Assembly: GCA_963660495.1 (NCBI GenBank)
Contig: CAVKYO010000060.1
Coordinates: forward strand, 1 to 19,045
Length of the DNA: 19,045 nucleotides
Source: CAG-877 sp963660495
Lineage (GTDB): Bacteria > Bacillota_I > Bacilli_A > RF39 > UBA660
Reading direction: 5' to 3'
The notes under the pieces are model-generated. The model saw only the letters and a list, made by a program, of their open reading frames with translations. It was not told the DNA's origin and did not search any database. Positions 1-7,553 of the stretch are shown one piece after another; position 1 is the first letter of the stretch; the number at the start of each line of letters is the position of its first letter. The position numbers and the translations under genes were made by a program.

Positions 1-54
1 TTTCACCAAATTATATATTAAGCACCGAACTGGCGCACCCTTATAAATAAAAAA

Positions 55-74
55 AGAGAATTTTATGATTCTCT
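55..74 (-). terminator. Intrinsic terminator of the TagF-like/IspD-like operon
   Basis: A 7-bp perfect stem (AGAGAAT/ATTCTCT, 55-61 and 68-74) with a 6-base loop is followed, read on the minus strand, by a run of T residues (A-rich 47-54 on the plus strand). It lies just beyond the end of the cytidylyltransferase gene and would end that operon. On the plus strand it is followed only by a weak T run. Confidence 0.75.
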
Positions 75-90
75 AATTTTGGCTTAGTTT

Positions 91-176
91 TTAAATGTTG
101 TGCTTCTCTACAAATTCATTTACTAGGTCTAGGGCTTTTTTTCTTGGACTTATTTTTAAATTTTCAGCTGTTTTTT
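91..176 (-). other. Out-of-frame continuation of the IspD-like gene
   Basis: Downstream of the TGA that ends the annotated cytidylyltransferase, the alternative frame from 168 to 94 is open for 25 codons and ends at TAA (93-91), just before the terminator. It reads A-E-N-L-K-I-S-P-R-K-K-A-L-D-L-V-N-E-F-V-E-K-H-N-I, which looks like an ordinary helical protein C-terminus. The two frames meet at a run of six A residues (171-176 on the minus strand). Removing one A would join them into a protein of about 252 residues. This is either a one-base insertion, a slippage site or a sequence error; the sequence alone cannot say which. Confidence 0.55.
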
Positions 177-850
177 GAGTTAACAATTAATTTAAACAAT
201 TCTAAATCTTCTTCATATGTTATTTTAAAATTTAGCATTTCTCCATTTACAAATTTTATTTTTCTACCCTCTAACAAAAACAAATCACAAATAGTACTTC
301 CTTTATTACAATATTCATCCGAATTATTACAATACTTCTCAATATCAGAAAATGAATATACCTGTGGAGTTTGTATTCTAATTAAATCTTTTCTACTTAA
401 TATTGAATTATTATTTATATTAACCATTCCTTCAATACAGGGAACTGTAGTAGTTAGGGAACCATATTTATCATATAGGTTAACACAATCTGTAATAAGT
501 CTATCAGTTATATTTGGTCTGTTTCCAACATGTATTACTATTTTATCATTCATGGAAAAGTCTTTTTTTATGGCATTTACTGAATTAAAAATTGTCTCCA
601 ATTGAGTTTCTCCACTACAAACAATTTTATATAATTTATTTATGTGATATTTTTCACATTCATTTTTTACATCGTCAAAAAATTCTTTCTTACAAGATAT
701 AACTATATTATCAATATTGGGATTTGCTTGAAATTTTTCAACAGTATATATAAAGATTGGTTTATCATTAACTTCTATATATTGTTTTGGAATATCACTA
801 TTCATCCTACTCCCAACGCCACCAATTGGTATAATAGCAATTGTTTTCAT
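164..850 (-). CDS. IspD/TarI-like cytidylyltransferase (C-terminus probably frameshifted)
   Basis: This 228-residue protein belongs to the IspD/TarI nucleotidyltransferase family, which transfers CMP from CTP to a sugar- or polyol-phosphate. Visible motifs are the nucleotide-binding GGVGSRM (10-16) followed by PKQ (21-23), QTPQ (160-163), and near the end NFKITYEEDLELFKL, matching the family's N-K-I-T-x-x-x-D-L block. Two family positions look altered. The usual HDxxRP metal-binding motif reads HVGNRP (107-112), losing the Asp, and the usual Arg of the GGxxR-SV block is Gln. The start ATG overlaps the previous gene's stop (TAATG), with AGGAGG inside that gene, so translation is coupled. With a TagF-like partner, the likely product is a CDP-activated polyol or alcohol for a surface polymer rather than an isoprenoid intermediate. 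No TarJ-like reductase is visible nearby. A frame change near 171-176 may remove about 25 residues. Confidence 0.8.
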   Translation of the reverse strand: MKTIAIIPIGGVGSRMNSDIPKQYIEVNDKPIFIYTVEKFQANPNIDNIVISCKKEFFDDVKNECEKYHINKLYKIVCSGETQLETIFNSVNAIKKDFSMNDKIVIHVGNRPNITDRLITDCVNLYDKYGSLTTTVPCIEGMVNINNNSILSRKDLIRIQTPQVYSFSDIEKYCNNSDEYCNKGSTICDLFLLEGRKIKFVNGEMLNFKITYEEDLELFKLIVNSKNS

Positions 851-2166
851 TAGTACCTCCTAAATATTTTTCTTAACTTTTCTAAAAGTTTCCAACCTTT
901 AGAATTAGTAATACTATATATTTCTTTTTCTTTTTCTTTGATGTCCATTTTTAATGACTCTATCTGTAGATTCATACAGTCAATATCACGTTCATATAGT
1001 TTATTTTTGCGACTACTATTTTCAATAATTGGAACATCTTTTAGCATGCCATCATTTGTGAAAAAGAATTCACATATATTCTTAGTGCCACCGTTTTTCA
1101 GTTCTGAAAAAAATAATTTTCTTTGATTAACAAAATTTGGATTAACATAGTTTTCTTTTAAATATTTATTAATAAGTTTGATCAAATCTGATATACAATG
1201 TACATTAGAATTGCAAGACCAAAAATCAAAGTTTGAAAATAATATTCCTCTGTTTTTATTATATATTTTAACATCTGTGTCTAAATAAATTATAGGCTTA
1301 TCTAAAAATAAGTATTCTATTCCAAGTGATGAATAATCCGTTAATAAAATATCAGAAGCATCAAGAACATCATATATATCAAGATTTTTTTCATCTAACA
1401 TATAATCTATAACTTTTATTCTTGAATGATTTGTAAAAGATTCTAAATAATTGCCTTTTTCACTTGGATGTCTTTTTATGCACAATAAATAATTATTTTT
1501 CTCTAAGTATTCAATAAGTTCATTTTCATTGTATTTTTTTAAATTTAATATGTTATTTCCAAAAGTAGAATCATTATTTCTTCCACAACCGTTTCTAAAT
1601 GTAGGAGTATAAAGCAAAATTTTACTATATTTTTCTACATTTTCTCCTAGTATTAAACTCAAATTCTCTTTTGCATTTTTATTTTTTAACAAATCTAATT
1701 TAGGATATCCTATTGGTAATATCTGATTGATTTTTAAATAAAATCTACTAGTAAATATTGGTTGCCAAAACTCAGATGGTACAATAACATAATCTATTGA
1801 AGAGCTTAAGTGTTCATACCATATTTTATCTTCATTGGATATATTATTGATCATAAAGCCAACTTTTTTAGGGCTTATTCCATGCCATAATTCAATATAT
1901 AATGCATTTTCTGGTTTCTCACCGGTTATATTACAATGTGTGGTAAAAAAAACATTAGTTTTCTTTATTTCATTAAAATACTTTTGTGTTCCTATTGTTA
2001 TTTTATTTGCTTTATCATAATTTAATTTACTATAATTTTTTTGATCATTAAATACCCAGTTATAATTAAACAAATCGCCGTATTCCTTTATCATATATTC
2101 AAACAATACTTTTGCATTGCCAGAGTAGTCAGGAAAACTGCAAAATGTTATATTAAGCTTTTTCAT
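850..2166 (-). CDS. CDP-glycerol glycerophosphotransferase family protein (TagF/TarB-like)
   Basis: This 438-residue protein has the hallmarks of the Glyphos_transf family, GT-B-like enzymes that move glycerol- or ribitol-phosphate (or related units) from a CDP donor to a teichoic acid or capsular polymer at the inner membrane face. Visible motifs are ELWHGISPKK (about 92-101), TPTFRNG (188-193), KRHPSE (231-236) and TDYSSLGIEYLFLDKP (276-291). The C-terminus (about 375-438) is a charged coiled coil followed by a basic amphipathic segment (SKGWKLLEKLRKIFRRY), which probably touches the membrane. An upstream in-frame TTG at 2178 exists, but GGAGG (2176-2172) lies between it and the ATG at 2166, so I chose 2166. 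The stop overlaps the next start by one base. The pairing with a cytidylyltransferase suggests that this enzyme uses the CDP product made by its neighbour; the exact substrate is unknown. Confidence 0.88.
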   Translation of the reverse strand: MKKLNITFCSFPDYSGNAKVLFEYMIKEYGDLFNYNWVFNDQKNYSKLNYDKANKITIGTQKYFNEIKKTNVFFTTHCNITGEKPENALYIELWHGISPKKVGFMINNISNEDKIWYEHLSSSIDYVIVPSEFWQPIFTSRFYLKINQILPIGYPKLDLLKNKNAKENLSLILGENVEKYSKILLYTPTFRNGCGRNNDSTFGNNILNLKKYNENELIEYLEKNNYLLCIKRHPSEKGNYLESFTNHSRIKVIDYMLDEKNLDIYDVLDASDILLTDYSSLGIEYLFLDKPIIYLDTDVKIYNKNRGILFSNFDFWSCNSNVHCISDLIKLINKYLKENYVNPNFVNQRKLFFSELKNGGTKNICEFFFTNDGMLKDVPIIENSSRKNKLYERDIDCMNLQIESLKMDIKEKEKEIYSITNSKGWKLLEKLRKIFRRY

Positions 2167-2198
2167 ATTATCCTCCAAACAATTTGATTTATATAGAT

Positions 2199-2227
2199 AT
2201 TATAGCATATATAACACTAAGTAGTAA
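2199..2227 (-). promoter_or_regulatory. Promoter of the TagF-like/IspD-like operon
   Basis: On the minus strand a perfect -10 TATAAT (2204-2199) is preceded, after a 17-bp spacer, by TTACTA (2227-2222), a weak -35. Transcription would begin about 25 bases before the GGAGG/ATG of the TagF-like gene. Confidence 0.65.
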
Positions 2228-2307
2228 ATTGATTTGGTGTATTGATAGTTGTAACCTTTGAATTCACTTTGTAATATTTATATCCATCTTTATAGAAACA
2301 AATATAA

Positions 2308-2730
2308 ACTTTAGAAATTAATTTTATGCAAGTTATGTTCAGTATCTTTGAGTCGATATTTATGTAGATTGCTTTTTATTTTATTAACTTAGTTTTGAAT
2401 GTGAGAATTATCAGACCTCTGATTTTTAATTGCTATTGTTCTTACCATTTAAAAATAAAGTTTTTGTAAGGCACGGAAACATTTCATAATAGAGTTTCTA
2501 ATACAATTGATCGTACATTAGGAATTTATGTTATTCATATGTTGGTAATGTATGCTCTATTTGATTTAAATTTAATTCAAGTTAGGGGATTTAATACTAT
2601 TTTATCCGTCCCTATTATATCTGTTCTTATTTTTTTAATATCACTAGTATTAGTATATTTTATTAGAAAAAAGCACATTTATTTGGAAATAGCCATTTTA
2701 AAAGAGTCCTTTATAAACCGGACTCTTATT
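2308..2730 (+). pseudogene. Remnant of an acyltransferase-3 (OafA-like) gene, C-terminal part
   Basis: One plus-strand frame is nearly open across this stretch, with only two internal stops (TAG at 2365 and TAA at 2467), although stops should be frequent in DNA this AT-rich. After the second stop it reads through N-T-I-D-R-T-L-G-I-Y-V-I-H, then hydrophobic segments ending YFIRKKHIYLEI. The TLGIYVIH block followed by two hydrophobic helices and a basic tail is typical of the C-terminus of Acyl_transf_3 membrane acyltransferases, which acetylate or acylate surface sugars. The N-terminal half is missing and no ribosome binding site or good start is seen. It lies opposite to the flanking genes and is not an obvious duplicate of the intact acyltransferase at 3559-4677. 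I infer a dead relic of an older gene content. The first part (2308-2466) is the less certain portion. Confidence 0.55.
2702..2727 (-). terminator. Intrinsic terminator after the SGNH hydrolase gene
   Basis: A perfect 8-bp stem (AAGAGTCC 2702-2709, GGACTCTT 2720-2727) has a 10-base loop. On the minus strand it is followed by TTTTAAAAT just after the hydrolase stop. On the plus strand it is followed by ATTTTTATTT, so it may act in both directions and may once have ended the decayed acyltransferase gene. Confidence 0.8.
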
Positions 2731-2731
2731 T

Positions 2732-3457
2732 TTATTTCATATCGTAATCTTCGTATATATAGGGTATTAAAACTCTTGTTATTTTTGCATAGCCTAGCGT
2801 ATTCGGATGAAGACCATCATATGTATACTTTTCATCGAAATTCCCTTCTTCATCAGTTAATTCATCATACATATTTATATATGTTATATTATTTTCTTCA
2901 CAATATATTTTAATTTTTTCATTGAGTTTCTTTATAGCTTCATTTGTCCTAGCTGCTACCATTTCTTTTTTCATATTTCTATTTACTGGATAAATTGACT
3001 CAATATATATTTTAGCGTTTTTTCTATGTGAATTAATTTCTTTTGATATTTTTTTGATACCTGAAACAGTCTCCATTATTGTATCATCTTCAATACTATT
3101 CATTATATCATTAGTACCAATTAGTAAAATTATTTTTGTTGGATTATATTGATATATCATTTTTTCAGCACGTTCTAGAATATCTTCTGTCTTATATCCT
3201 GAAACACCAGACTTTATAACAGGCATATTTTTATATATTTCATCTATTGGGTAAATTTCTGTTATTGAGTCACCTAAAAATAATATATTTTCATTTTGCT
3301 TAAACTCTTTTTTTGTATTATTTTTGTTTGTTTCTACCTTTTCTTCGATTTTCACTTTACACTTTGGCTGTACAATTATACCAATCATGGCTGTACTAGA
3401 AATGAAAACAGTTAAGAAAATTATGATTGTTACTAATATTTTTATTGATTTTTTCAT
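2732..3457 (-). CDS. Membrane-anchored SGNH/GDSL-family hydrolase (esterase/deacylase)
   Basis: This 241-residue protein starts with a basic N-terminus and one hydrophobic helix (about 6-29), then a charged linker, so the catalytic domain is expected outside the cell, tethered to the membrane. The SGNH blocks are complete: GDSIT (62-66, nucleophile Ser64), the block II glycine in SGVSG (83-87), GTND (114-117, Asn116) and DGLHPN (214-219, Asp214 and His217). Enzymes of this family hydrolyse acyl or acetyl esters. Next to an O-acyltransferase and polymer genes, a likely role is removing or transferring acyl groups on a surface polysaccharide, teichoic acid or peptidoglycan. That role is inferred from context; the fold and active site are clear. 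It has its own promoter (3489-3519) and terminator (2702-2727), so it is probably transcribed alone. The ribosome binding site is weak (GGAAGTGGTG). Confidence 0.85.
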   Translation of the reverse strand: MKKSIKILVTIIIFLTVFISSTAMIGIIVQPKCKVKIEEKVETNKNNTKKEFKQNENILFLGDSITEIYPIDEIYKNMPVIKSGVSGYKTEDILERAEKMIYQYNPTKIILLIGTNDIMNSIEDDTIMETVSGIKKISKEINSHRKNAKIYIESIYPVNRNMKKEMVAARTNEAIKKLNEKIKIYCEENNITYINMYDELTDEEGNFDEKYTYDGLHPNTLGYAKITRVLIPYIYEDYDMK

Positions 3458-3488
3458 AATAAAAACACCACTTCCATTATCTTGTAAG

Positions 3489-3529
3489 ATTATATCATAT
3501 TAGTCATAGCTTGTGTTAATATTTTAACA
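3489..3529 (-). promoter_or_regulatory. Promoter of the SGNH hydrolase gene, with a palindrome at the -35
   Basis: The minus strand carries TATAAT (3494-3489) and TTAACA (3519-3514) separated by 19 bp, an acceptable sigma-A-type promoter. The -35 lies in a small inverted repeat, TGTTAA-4-TTAACA (3514-3529). It could be an operator or simply AT-rich chance. Confidence 0.5.
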
Positions 3530-3558
3530 ATTATACAGAATATTCATGTAAAGTTATT

Positions 3559-4677
3559 TTATCCTGTTATATACATTTTTTGTATTCTTTCATAGTATTT
3601 TTTTCTTATTTTTACAGCTATTTTTCTCGTTGCTATAAACTTAAATAACAATTGTCTTAAAAATTCTATTACTGCACAAAAGACAAATATTACAATGGTC
3701 ATTAAAAATACATATGGTATAAATGATACGGAGTTTGTTGGCCCTGTTACGATACCTAACCAGTTATATAAATTTGATCTGATATAATTGTTTTCATGAA
3801 TGAAGTATACCCCTAACATTAAGTTTGAACATTTATTTACAAATTTAGATTTGAAATTTAGACTAGTGAAAAACGAAAAATACACAATACTTTGGATAAT
3901 AATTATTGGACTACTATAGGCAAGAGCTGAGGCATCAATAGAATTAGCAAAGAAATCGAATACACTATTAATTCCATTTAGTTGTTTACCATAATAAAAT
4001 ATGGCATAATTTATAAAAACGCATGAGAAGAAAATGATTACTAGTATTACTCGATATAATTCCTTGGAAAATATTTTGAAGATATAGCTTTTATCTAATG
4101 GATATTTTCTTAGATATGCCCCTACTAAATAGAGGTAAATAAAGTTATATAGCGTATACCCAGAGTTTGTAAAAAATTCTCCCGCTGTTACACTTGGGAT
4201 TATTGAAAAAATTATAAAACAAACTAGGAGTAGTTTTTGATATTCTCTTCTTTTAATATTGTTTATAAGCTTATTAATGAATGGACTCAAGCAATATAAT
4301 AGTATATACGCTTTTATGAACCAGTAATTATCTAAAGTTATAGGAAGTAAATCTTTTATTATTTGTCCTTTAGAAATATTAATTATTTCTAGTAATGAAA
4401 ATAATATCATTATTAATACTCGATAAAACCAGCTTGCATTTATAATTTTCCAAAGTTTTGATTGTTTAAAATTTGAAGTTGATTGATAGTAGCCAGTTAC
4501 TAATACGTATGAATTTACGTGTACTATTAAAATAAATTCTATAAAGTAGTATATCATATTTACTGTTTTATTTGTTGTTTGAAGCAAACCACCAAATAGA
4601 AGCACGTGTCCTAATACAATAAAAAACATCGACAGAATTCTCATGATTTCATGGTTTGAATTTCTTACATTACTCAT
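3559..4677 (-). CDS. Acyltransferase-3 family membrane O-acyltransferase
   Basis: This 372-residue protein has about ten hydrophobic segments. The N-terminal RNSNHEIMRILSMFFIVLGH carries the family's conserved E-x-x-R and the His (His24) needed for acyl transfer. The LGVYFIH block near the C-terminus is another family mark. Such proteins (OafA/WecH-like) move acetyl or other acyl groups across the membrane onto sugars of surface polymers. The length matches the plain family, without an extra periplasmic SGNH domain. However, an SGNH hydrolase is encoded next door, so the two may work on the same substrate as separate chains. The gene has a very good promoter (4720-4748) and AAGGGG upstream of the ATG. 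About 100 bp separate it from the SGNH gene, which has its own promoter. Confidence 0.88.
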   Translation of the reverse strand: MSNVRNSNHEIMRILSMFFIVLGHVLLFGGLLQTTNKTVNMIYYFIEFILIVHVNSYVLVTGYYQSTSNFKQSKLWKIINASWFYRVLIMILFSLLEIINISKGQIIKDLLPITLDNYWFIKAYILLYCLSPFINKLINNIKRREYQKLLLVCFIIFSIIPSVTAGEFFTNSGYTLYNFIYLYLVGAYLRKYPLDKSYIFKIFSKELYRVILVIIFFSCVFINYAIFYYGKQLNGINSVFDFFANSIDASALAYSSPIIIIQSIVYFSFFTSLNFKSKFVNKCSNLMLGVYFIHENNYIRSNLYNWLGIVTGPTNSVSFIPYVFLMTIVIFVFCAVIEFLRQLLFKFIATRKIAVKIRKKYYERIQKMYITG

Positions 4678-4719
4678 ATATACCGTTCCCCTTACTATAT
4701 ATAACTATACCTTGATATA

Positions 4720-4748
4720 ATTATAAATTATATATACTTTTTTTGCAA
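4720..4748 (-). promoter_or_regulatory. Promoter of the acyltransferase gene
   Basis: On the minus strand, TTGCAA (4748-4743), a 17-bp spacer and TATAAT (4725-4720) form a near-consensus sigma-A promoter about 42 bases upstream of the start codon. Confidence 0.8.
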
Positions 4749-4783
4749 GAAATGTAGTTAAAAATATAATTTTTATAGAAGTT

Positions 4784-4818
4784 AAAAAGGATTGCATTTA
4801 TTGAAATCAATCCTTTTT
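4784..4818 (-). terminator. Intrinsic terminator at the end of the tagG-like operon
   Basis: A perfect 11-bp stem (AAAAAGGATTG 4784-4794, CAATCCTTTTT 4808-4818) surrounds a 13-base loop. It lies just after the stop of the short GT-B-like gene. The A/T arms make it usable in both directions. It separates the export operon from the acyltransferase promoter. Confidence 0.8.
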
Positions 4819-4822
4819 AATT

Positions 4823-5737
4823 TTATCTATTTACAAAGTTTTCTATTCCTATTTTTGATTGTTTTGAATATTCTTTGCGCCATTTGAAATATTCTTTAAA
4901 TATAGTGCTATCTACAAATTCTAATTTTTTAATTTTCTCGGAAATTTCATCTATATTATCATCACTTTTGACAACAAATAAATCTTTTAATATTTTATTA
5001 TTATTTAATAAGTTAGTATTCCCCAAAATACATGGTATTTCATTATCCATGCAATATAGAAAATAATATGGTTTTGTATCAAAAAAATTAATATATAATA
5101 TAATTTTACTATTGAGAATCAACTCATATGGACTACTGATTATATTAAATTTTAATCCAAAGTCAAATCCAAATTTTTTGGTAACGTTTATTTCATTTTG
5201 AATATTTACGTTTCTATTTTTACTCAAGCAAACTGCGCTTAGTTCATTAAAATAACTACAGTTATCAGCATAATCGTATCCAATTATACCAATCTCATCA
5301 CATGTCGTTGTTTTATTTTTTTTCATGTCTATATCAAGTGTTAGGTACATAAAATCATATTTGTTTTTAAAAGTTAAATACATACTATAGTCAAGTGTTA
5401 CAATTGTATCAACTAATTTTCTTTCCTTGTATTCTATTACTTGAAAAAACGAATTATAAATGTCAACGTTAGCTAATGCTGCTATTGAAGTGTCTAAAAT
5501 CCATTTAACTTTTACCTTTTTTGATATTATTGGTAGCATCAAATAATAGTTATAACAGTAATCAAAAAAAATTATTTGATCATATTCTTCATTTACTTTT
5601 TTTACCAATTTTTCTATTTCCGGTGGTGTCAATGGCGTCTCTAGGAATTGTATTGGGCAGCCGTGAAAAGAAAATTCCATCGGTTTAACATAATCAGACT
5701 TAGAATTATTCATAAATATTATTGTTTTAGTCTTCAT
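4823..5737 (-). CDS. GT-B-like glycosyltransferase domain protein, paralogue of the upstream gene's C-terminal half
   Basis: I do not recognise a named family for this 304-residue protein. Its second half resembles the C-terminal half of the neighbouring 608-residue glycosyltransferase. The segment IPCILGNTNLLNNNKILKDLFVVKSDDNIDEISEKI aligns with TPCLTGNNHHYFNDTELEKYLVVNDEQNVEEIANK, and both end in (L/Q)SK-x-G-(V/I)-EN(Y/F). This suggests an old duplication. The SECAPMLPLE segment of the larger protein is replaced here by FFDTKPYYFLYCMD, so the usual acidic donor-binding residue is not evident. It could be an altered transferase or a partner subunit. The ATG overlaps the upstream gene's stop by 11 bases, with GAGGAGGAAC as ribosome binding site, so the two are translated together. 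No signal peptide or membrane helix is apparent, so it is probably cytoplasmic. Confidence 0.7.
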   Translation of the reverse strand: MKTKTIIFMNNSKSDYVKPMEFSFHGCPIQFLETPLTPPEIEKLVKKVNEEYDQIIFFDYCYNYYLMLPIISKKVKVKWILDTSIAALANVDIYNSFFQVIEYKERKLVDTIVTLDYSMYLTFKNKYDFMYLTLDIDMKKNKTTTCDEIGIIGYDYADNCSYFNELSAVCLSKNRNVNIQNEINVTKKFGFDFGLKFNIISSPYELILNSKIILYINFFDTKPYYFLYCMDNEIPCILGNTNLLNNNKILKDLFVVKSDDNIDEISEKIKKLEFVDSTIFKEYFKWRKEYSKQSKIGIENFVNR

Positions 5738-7553
5738 ATTGTTCCTCCTCTATTTTTATGTAATTTTCTACTCCAGATTTACTCAATTTAGTATTTTCCT
5801 TTTCAAATTCAGCATATAGTTTTAAAACTTTTTCTTTATTTGCTAAACATAATTTGGTTTTATTTGCTATTTCTTCTACGTTTTGTTCATCATTAACTAC
5901 CAAATATTTTTCTAATTCTGTATCATTAAAATAGTGATGGTTATTTCCTGTTAAACAAGGAGTTCCAACAGCAAAACTTTCTAATGGTAGCATTGGTGCA
6001 CACTCAGAAAAAGTGTCGTATAGAACAATGTCACAGTCAGCCATATGTTGTAATAGTTCTTCTCTACTTACTGTATGTTCAACACCAACCAAATCAACAC
6101 CAAGATGTGTTGCAAATTGTTTAGCAATCTTATTTAATGGCACCATATCTATAACAACATTTTCACCTAATAGAGAGGCCGCTGCCATTTGACAAAATAC
6201 ATTTTTTCTAGAGTCACTAGTTTTAGCTGCATAAATACCTATTCTTATTTGATTTTTGTTATTATGATTTTTTAATATCTTAATAGATTTTGGTAATACT
6301 ACTCTATTACGTAATAATCTTATGTTGCATCCATAGGATTTATAGAAATTTACTAAAGATGCCTTGCAAGTTGCCATCTCGTCAATATACCCATCTTTAT
6401 GTAGTCTATATATTTCCATATTTCTTTCCCATCCATATGGTTCTAGAACTTGACTGTGACTTCCATGATAATATGTTTTTACAATTATACCATTGTTATG
6501 AAGGCATATTGCTAATTCCTTCCATCCTTTACAAAAACCACTGAAGACAACCTCTTTAATTTTATATTTTTTAATTTTTCTAGTAATTTTTTTTATGTCC
6601 CTTTTTCTAAATAGTTCAGCACAAGAAACAATGTTATCAAATAATTCTTTAGTGGCATTTGTAACACCCAACCAGTTAGTATTAACAAATACAATATAGC
6701 TTGGATTTATTTTACCTATTTCATCTATATTATTTAAAATTTTTTCTATACTATTTAAATATTCAGGTGTAATTTTATCTTTGTATCTTTTATATGAAAT
6801 CACAGGATACAATATAATTTTCCCGCATTTTTTGATGATTTTTTTTATTGTTCTTACGCCTTTGATAAATAAATCGCCTTTTTTTCTACCCAATAATCTA
6901 TATATTTTATTTTCTCTTCTTTCCCAATCAGGAGTCCATGTGGCATCATAATAATGAATCATGCATGTATTTTCTGTAAATACATTATACTGATGATCGT
7001 ATGATAATGGATAAAAATAATCGCGTGGATATATTGTAATATTATGTTTTAAATGCTGAATTTCTAAATTTGAAGAATCAAAATCATTTAAAATTAAGCT
7101 TATTAATCTTGGAATACTTATTTTGTATAAATTATCTATATCAAAAGACGGCTGTTCTCGATAGTAATCAAGAAGTTTCTTTGAAAGATAACTTTTTGGT
7201 TTTGGCTCATACCATACACCACAAGCAATCATATGTGAATCTTCTACTCCAAGGAATCCCTGATCTTCCTTTATTATATTATCTATCGGTTTTGTTATTT
7301 CCATGTCCGTGTCAAAATAGATTCCTCCATATTCATAAATTGCCTTTGTTCTTATATAATCAGCTACAAAAGCCCATTTCTTATTATCGTATGCCTCACG
7401 AACAAAAGCACATTCATCTAAATCACTATTTTCTTCATTCCAGCATTTAATCTCATAATCTGGTAAATATTTTTTCCAGCTTTCAATACACTGGTGAGCC
7501 AATTTTGGTAATGGTTTTCCACCAAACCAACAGTAATGAATGTATTTTTTCAT
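5727..7553 (-). CDS. Two-domain glycosyltransferase: GT32-type DXD domain plus GT-B (GT4-like) domain
   Basis: The N-terminal part (about 1-225) of this 608-residue protein matches capsular-polysaccharide and toxin-like GT32 transferases. It starts KYIHYCWFGGKPLP, has AFVADYIRTKAIYEYGGIYFDTD (61-83) with the DXD metal/sugar-nucleotide motif at 81-83, and a late HYYDATW. The second part (about 265-608) is a GT-B-like domain, with SECAPMLPLESFAVGTPCL (516-534) resembling the E-x7-E donor site of GT4 enzymes. Such a protein could add two sugars in succession, or use one domain for recognition. The polymer and sugars cannot be told. It starts next to the tagH-like stop (TAAATG) with AAAGGATG as Shine-Dalgarno, and shares the transcript from the 9218-9246 promoter. 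A hydrophobic stretch between the domains (about 235-255) may contact the membrane. Confidence 0.85.
   Translation of the reverse strand: MKKYIHYCWFGGKPLPKLAHQCIESWKKYLPDYEIKCWNEENSDLDECAFVREAYDNKKWAFVADYIRTKAIYEYGGIYFDTDMEITKPIDNIIKEDQGFLGVEDSHMIACGVWYEPKPKSYLSKKLLDYYREQPSFDIDNLYKISIPRLISLILNDFDSSNLEIQHLKHNITIYPRDYFYPLSYDHQYNVFTENTCMIHYYDATWTPDWERRENKIYRLLGRKKGDLFIKGVRTIKKIIKKCGKIILYPVISYKRYKDKITPEYLNSIEKILNNIDEIGKINPSYIVFVNTNWLGVTNATKELFDNIVSCAELFRKRDIKKITRKIKKYKIKEVVFSGFCKGWKELAICLHNNGIIVKTYYHGSHSQVLEPYGWERNMEIYRLHKDGYIDEMATCKASLVNFYKSYGCNIRLLRNRVVLPKSIKILKNHNNKNQIRIGIYAAKTSDSRKNVFCQMAAASLLGENVVIDMVPLNKIAKQFATHLGVDLVGVEHTVSREELLQHMADCDIVLYDTFSECAPMLPLESFAVGTPCLTGNNHHYFNDTELEKYLVVNDEQNVEEIANKTKLCLANKEKVLKLYAEFEKENTKLSKSGVENYIKIEEEQYED

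Noticed and set aside
21..41. Unusually GC-rich block at the left edge with GCACC direct repeats
   Set aside because: It stands out in the AT-rich flank but is only about 20 bases at the window end. I could not link it to an insertion sequence end, attachment site or gene.
164..166. TGA read as tryptophan to extend the IspD-like protein
   Set aside because: The same-frame continuation gives a poor Lys/Asn-rich sequence with no family resemblance, whereas the +1 frame looks protein-like. TGG is used for Trp throughout the window.
144..605. 153-residue plus-strand ORF
   Set aside because: It is antisense to the cytidylyltransferase, whose motifs and start are clear, and has no ribosome binding site. 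Other long opposite-strand ORFs in 644-10929 were rejected on the same grounds.
2539..2913. Intact 124-residue plus-strand gene
   Set aside because: It has no ribosome binding site, runs through the terminator and into the antisense of the SGNH gene, and its real similarity is only to the end of an acyltransferase. It was treated as a pseudogene.
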